From Pseudolabrys sp. FHR47 (GTDB lineage Bacteria; Pseudomonadota; Alphaproteobacteria; Rhizobiales; Xanthobacteraceae), in NCBI RefSeq assembly GCF_005153485.1, contig NZ_CP039740.1, positions 434,001 to 498,000 of the forward strand: a stretch of 64,000 nucleotides of DNA, written 5' to 3'. The notes below the pieces were generated by a model, which searched no databases, had not been told where the DNA came from, and saw only the letters and a list, made by a program, of their open reading frames with translations. A program made the translations under genes and the position numbers. Below, piece by piece: positions 61,842 through 64,000 of the stretch. Position 1 is the stretch's first letter; the number at the start of each line of letters is the position of its first letter.

Positions 61842-62101
61842 GCAAGAAGACGGAAGAACGCGCCGCGCGTCTCAATGCGCTGGCGGAAGAACGCGATCGG
61901 CTCGAAGCCGAGATAGAGACCATGATCGCCGACATGGCGGATCAACCCGAAGTGGCGCGCAAAACCGGCGCATGGGCCGCCGACGGCGCGTCGACCCAGC
62001 GCTATCTCGCGGTCACGGAGCGCCTGAGCGACGTGGAGCAGGAGATTGTAGACCTCGCCCGCGCGATGGCGGCTTCGGCTGATGAGGGGAAGCCGCATTA
62101 G
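61838..62101 (+). CDS. small coiled-coil protein of unknown function
   Basis: An 87-residue hydrophilic protein. Residues 3-40 and 58-80 are heptad-rich (EERDRLEAEIETMIADM, ERLSDVEQEIVDLARAM), so a helical hairpin or coiled coil is likely. It overlaps the yccF stop by four bases. Its last 89 bases are covered on the other strand by the GIY-YIG gene. No family recognised. Confidence 0.65.
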   Translation: MSKKTEERAARLNALAEERDRLEAEIETMIADMADQPEVARKTGAWAADGASTQRYLAVTERLSDVEQEIVDLARAMAASADEGKPH

Positions 62102-62354
62102 CGGCGTCGATCCGCTTCGCCAGTTCCTTGCGGAAGGCGCGCTCGCGCTTGAGATGCCATTCCCGGCTCATGGCTTCGGCTTTGCTGGCGAAACACTCCG
62201 AATGCAGCAATTGCCAGGTGCGGCCGCGCGTCGTGCGCGCCCCCTTGCCGGCATTGTGCTGGGCCAGCCGCCGCTCGACATCGTTGGTCCAGCCGACATA
62301 AGTCAGCATGCGGCCGTTGCTGCGGCAGCCGAGGACGTAGACGTAGCAATCCAT
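62013..62354 (-). CDS. GIY-YIG nuclease family protein
   Basis: A 113-residue protein of the small GIY-YIG (UPF0213-like) group. The core is CYVYVLGCRSNGRMLTYVGW with TNDVERRLAQHN, and the likely catalytic Glu is in MSREWHLKR. The catalytic Tyr and Arg positions are present. The start MDCYVYVL is preferred over upstream frame. The last 29 codons (basic, Pro-rich, low complexity) run antisense into the coiled-coil gene and may be poorly conserved. Confidence 0.85.
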   Translation of the reverse strand: MDCYVYVLGCRSNGRMLTYVGWTNDVERRLAQHNAGKGARTTRGRTWQLLHSECFASKAEAMSREWHLKRERAFRKELAKRIDAANAASPHQPKPPSRGRGLQSPAPRRSGAP

Positions 62355-62426
62355 GATTCTCAGTCTCGCACCGTCGCTCCGGCATTCAAGCCGGGCGCGC
62401 GAGGATGCCACAACGCGAGCGTTTGA

Positions 62427-63938
62427 TCAGCGAGCGCTACCGGACCAGCGCTGGTCGAACGAGCCGACCGGCATGACCGGCTGCGCGCCGGTGAGCGTGG
62501 AGCCGCTGTTCGCAGGCTGAGCCGAGAAGGCGGTGCGCAACTGCGGCGCCGGTTCGGCCGTGCTGGGCTCAGCCTGGGCGACGCGCGGCGAGGCGGGGGC
62601 CGGCGCAGCGGCGACGGCTTTCGGCTTCGCCGGCGGCGTTGTTGGGGCGCTGGCGGGCGCCGCATTGGCGGTCCGGGTCAGCGGGCGCGGGGCTGGGCGC
62701 GGCGCGGCTGCGGCAGTCGGCGGAGCCTGAACCTGCGCCGGAGCGGCGGCGGTGCTGGAATTGCCGAACAGATTGAGATTGCCGATCAGGCCGCCGATCG
62801 ATCCCGATCTGGACGCTGCCTGGCTGGCGTTGGGCGCCGGCTGCGGCACTGGCACGCTGGCGAGCTGAATTTGGGGTTCGGGCTGGGCGTCGGGCGCACG
62901 CGGCACCGATACAACCGTCGCCGGAGCCGGCATGTTCTCGCCGCGCGGCAGCGAGCCCGGCGCGGTGGCGACCTGGATCGGGCGGCCCTTGCTGTCGTAA
63001 CCGTCCTGCGTGCCCAGCTTCTCGGCGAATACCTGGTTCATGCCGCCGTCGATGCCGTGACGCGGCTTCGCCGTGGCGACGCCCTGCGCGATGTACTGCG
63101 CCATCTGGACCTGCTCTTTGCGCCGATGCTCAAGCACGGCGTCGGCGATGCTCTGGTCGAGTTGATAGGCCGGGCACTTGCCGGCAGCATTGAACTTCAG
63201 CGGCTTGTCGTCGGTCGCTGCCGGATCGAACACGTATTTCTTCTCGCAGACCGCGACCTTCGGCTCCTGCTTGCTGGCTTCGAAATTGTCGTAGCCTTCC
63301 TTGAGCATCTTCCAGAACGCGAAATGCGGGCTGTTGCGATGCCGGGCCATGTTCATCGCCGTCATGCGGAACGGGAAGGCCTGCAGCTGGAACGCCTTCT
63401 GGCCGCCGAAGAACGACTCGCGGGCCAGCGCGTAGATTTCCTGGATCTGCTCATCGGTCATCGCGTAGCAGCCGCGCGACGAGCAGTCGCCGTGCACCAT
63501 CAGCTCCGAGCCGGTGTAGCCGTGCGACCGGTCATAGGCGTTCGGGAAGCCGGTGTTGAAGGCGAGGTAGTAGCTGGAGTTCGGGTTCATCTGACCCGGC
63601 GTGATCGTGTAGAAGCCCTCCGGCGCCTGGCGGTCGCCTTCCTTCTTCTTCGGGCCGAGATCGCCGGACCAGCGGCAGACCGGATAGCTCTTGAGCAACG
63701 CGTATTCGCCGTCGCGGGTCTGCTTCCAGACCTCGAGCTCGGATTCTTCCTTGAAGATGCGGACAAGGATCGGCGATTCCTTGTCCATGTTCTTGGAGGC
63801 AATTTCGGAAAGCATCTTTTCCGACAGCGGCGCCTGGGCGCGTCCATTCGGCACCATGTCGGCATTGCAGCCGGCAAGCGCGATCGCCGCCACGAGTGCA
63901 GCGGACGCCAACATGGCGCGGACGAAGCGAGACTTCAA
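62427..63938 (-). CDS. L,D-transpeptidase (YafK-like) lipoprotein
   Basis: A 503-residue envelope protein. A lipoprotein signal ends in LAGC (Cys24). The YkuD catalytic domain (about 55-190) has the active-site motif HGDCSSRGC with His149 and Cys157, the form of YafK/DpaA-type enzymes that act on peptidoglycan-lipoprotein bonds. It is followed by about 150 residues of Ala/Pro-rich low-complexity sequence, probably crossing or lining the periplasm. The start is a TTG that gives a basic n-region (MKSRFVR as initiator Met); an ATG eight codons later is possible. Confidence 0.85.
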   Translation of the reverse strand: MKSRFVRAMLASAALVAAIALAGCNADMVPNGRAQAPLSEKMLSEIASKNMDKESPILVRIFKEESELEVWKQTRDGEYALLKSYPVCRWSGDLGPKKKEGDRQAPEGFYTITPGQMNPNSSYYLAFNTGFPNAYDRSHGYTGSELMVHGDCSSRGCYAMTDEQIQEIYALARESFFGGQKAFQLQAFPFRMTAMNMARHRNSPHFAFWKMLKEGYDNFEASKQEPKVAVCEKKYVFDPAATDDKPLKFNAAGKCPAYQLDQSIADAVLEHRRKEQVQMAQYIAQGVATAKPRHGIDGGMNQVFAEKLGTQDGYDSKGRPIQVATAPGSLPRGENMPAPATVVSVPRAPDAQPEPQIQLASVPVPQPAPNASQAASRSGSIGGLIGNLNLFGNSSTAAAPAQVQAPPTAAAAPRPAPRPLTRTANAAPASAPTTPPAKPKAVAAAPAPASPRVAQAEPSTAEPAPQLRTAFSAQPANSGSTLTGAQPVMPVGSFDQRWSGSAR

Positions 63939-64000
63939 AACTGGTACTCCCCGGGAGGACGAGCCCCTGTCAGGCTATCGTTATCCATAAGATATGGCAT

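Noticed and set aside
1..64000. tRNA, rRNA, tmRNA, RNase P or riboswitch
   Set aside because: No T-loop, CCA-end, RNase P or tmRNA tag signatures were seen by eye in the intergenic gaps. A covariance search would be needed to exclude them fully.

Overview
The window is gene-dense, high-GC DNA from an alphaproteobacterium. It most resembles the Rhizobiales, somewhere near the Bradyrhizobium, Rhodoplanes and Xanthobacteraceae groups. The reasons are the conserved blocks lysC-ptsP-prfA-prmC-DUF4167, secA/peptidyl-prolyl isomerase/argJ/mutT, phaR-phaA-phaB and gloB/methyltransferase, the DUF1178 and DUF1345 proteins, and intergenic palindromes of a style common in that order. I saw no rRNA, tRNA, CRISPR array, transposase or phage gene. 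The organism assignment is inference from gene content.

Left part (1-24 kb). A MaoC hydratase, acyl-CoA dehydrogenase and family III CoA-transferase form an acyl-CoA catabolic operon. A 3-hydroxybutyrate dehydrogenase/patatin pair and a Zur-type regulator follow. Next come a drug/metabolite exporter, a TPR protein, ispG, a farnesyl diphosphate synthase gene, mtgA, rpmF, a gamma-glutamyltransferase and a degenerate GGDEF plus EAL protein. The polyhydroxyalkanoate block phaR<>phaA-phaB follows. With bdhA at 4 kb, the window holds both making and mobilising steps of PHB metabolism, and two sequences that could be PhaR operators lie next to bdhA and phaA.

Middle part (24-46 kb). This is mostly housekeeping: gloB, the DUF4167/prmC/prfA/ptsP/lysC block on the minus strand (with overlapping start and stop codons), ubiG, a small Cys-repeat exported protein, DUF1178/nitrilase/glutaredoxin/ComF, an orphan Flp pilin too short for routine gene calling, mutT, argJ, a periplasmic parvulin and secA.

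Right part (46-64 kb) is accessory and the most interesting. It has an RpiR-family regulator with a PhnD-PhnE-PhnC importer, a racemase-like gene divergent from a TRAP transporter, a 51-codon ORF copied from the SEC-C tail of secA, a stand-alone protoglobin, and an FNR-type regulator whose iron-sulfur cysteines lie upstream of its first ATG. It also has a GntR-controlled operon joining a citryl-CoA lyase-like enzyme, a PaaK-like CoA ligase and a complete TRAP transporter. I read that operon as a self-contained pathway for import, CoA activation and C-C cleavage of an unknown organic acid. Each of the three solute-binding-protein genes is followed by a GC-rich hairpin before its permease gene. 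The window closes with yccF, a coiled-coil protein, a GIY-YIG protein and a lipoprotein L,D-transpeptidase.
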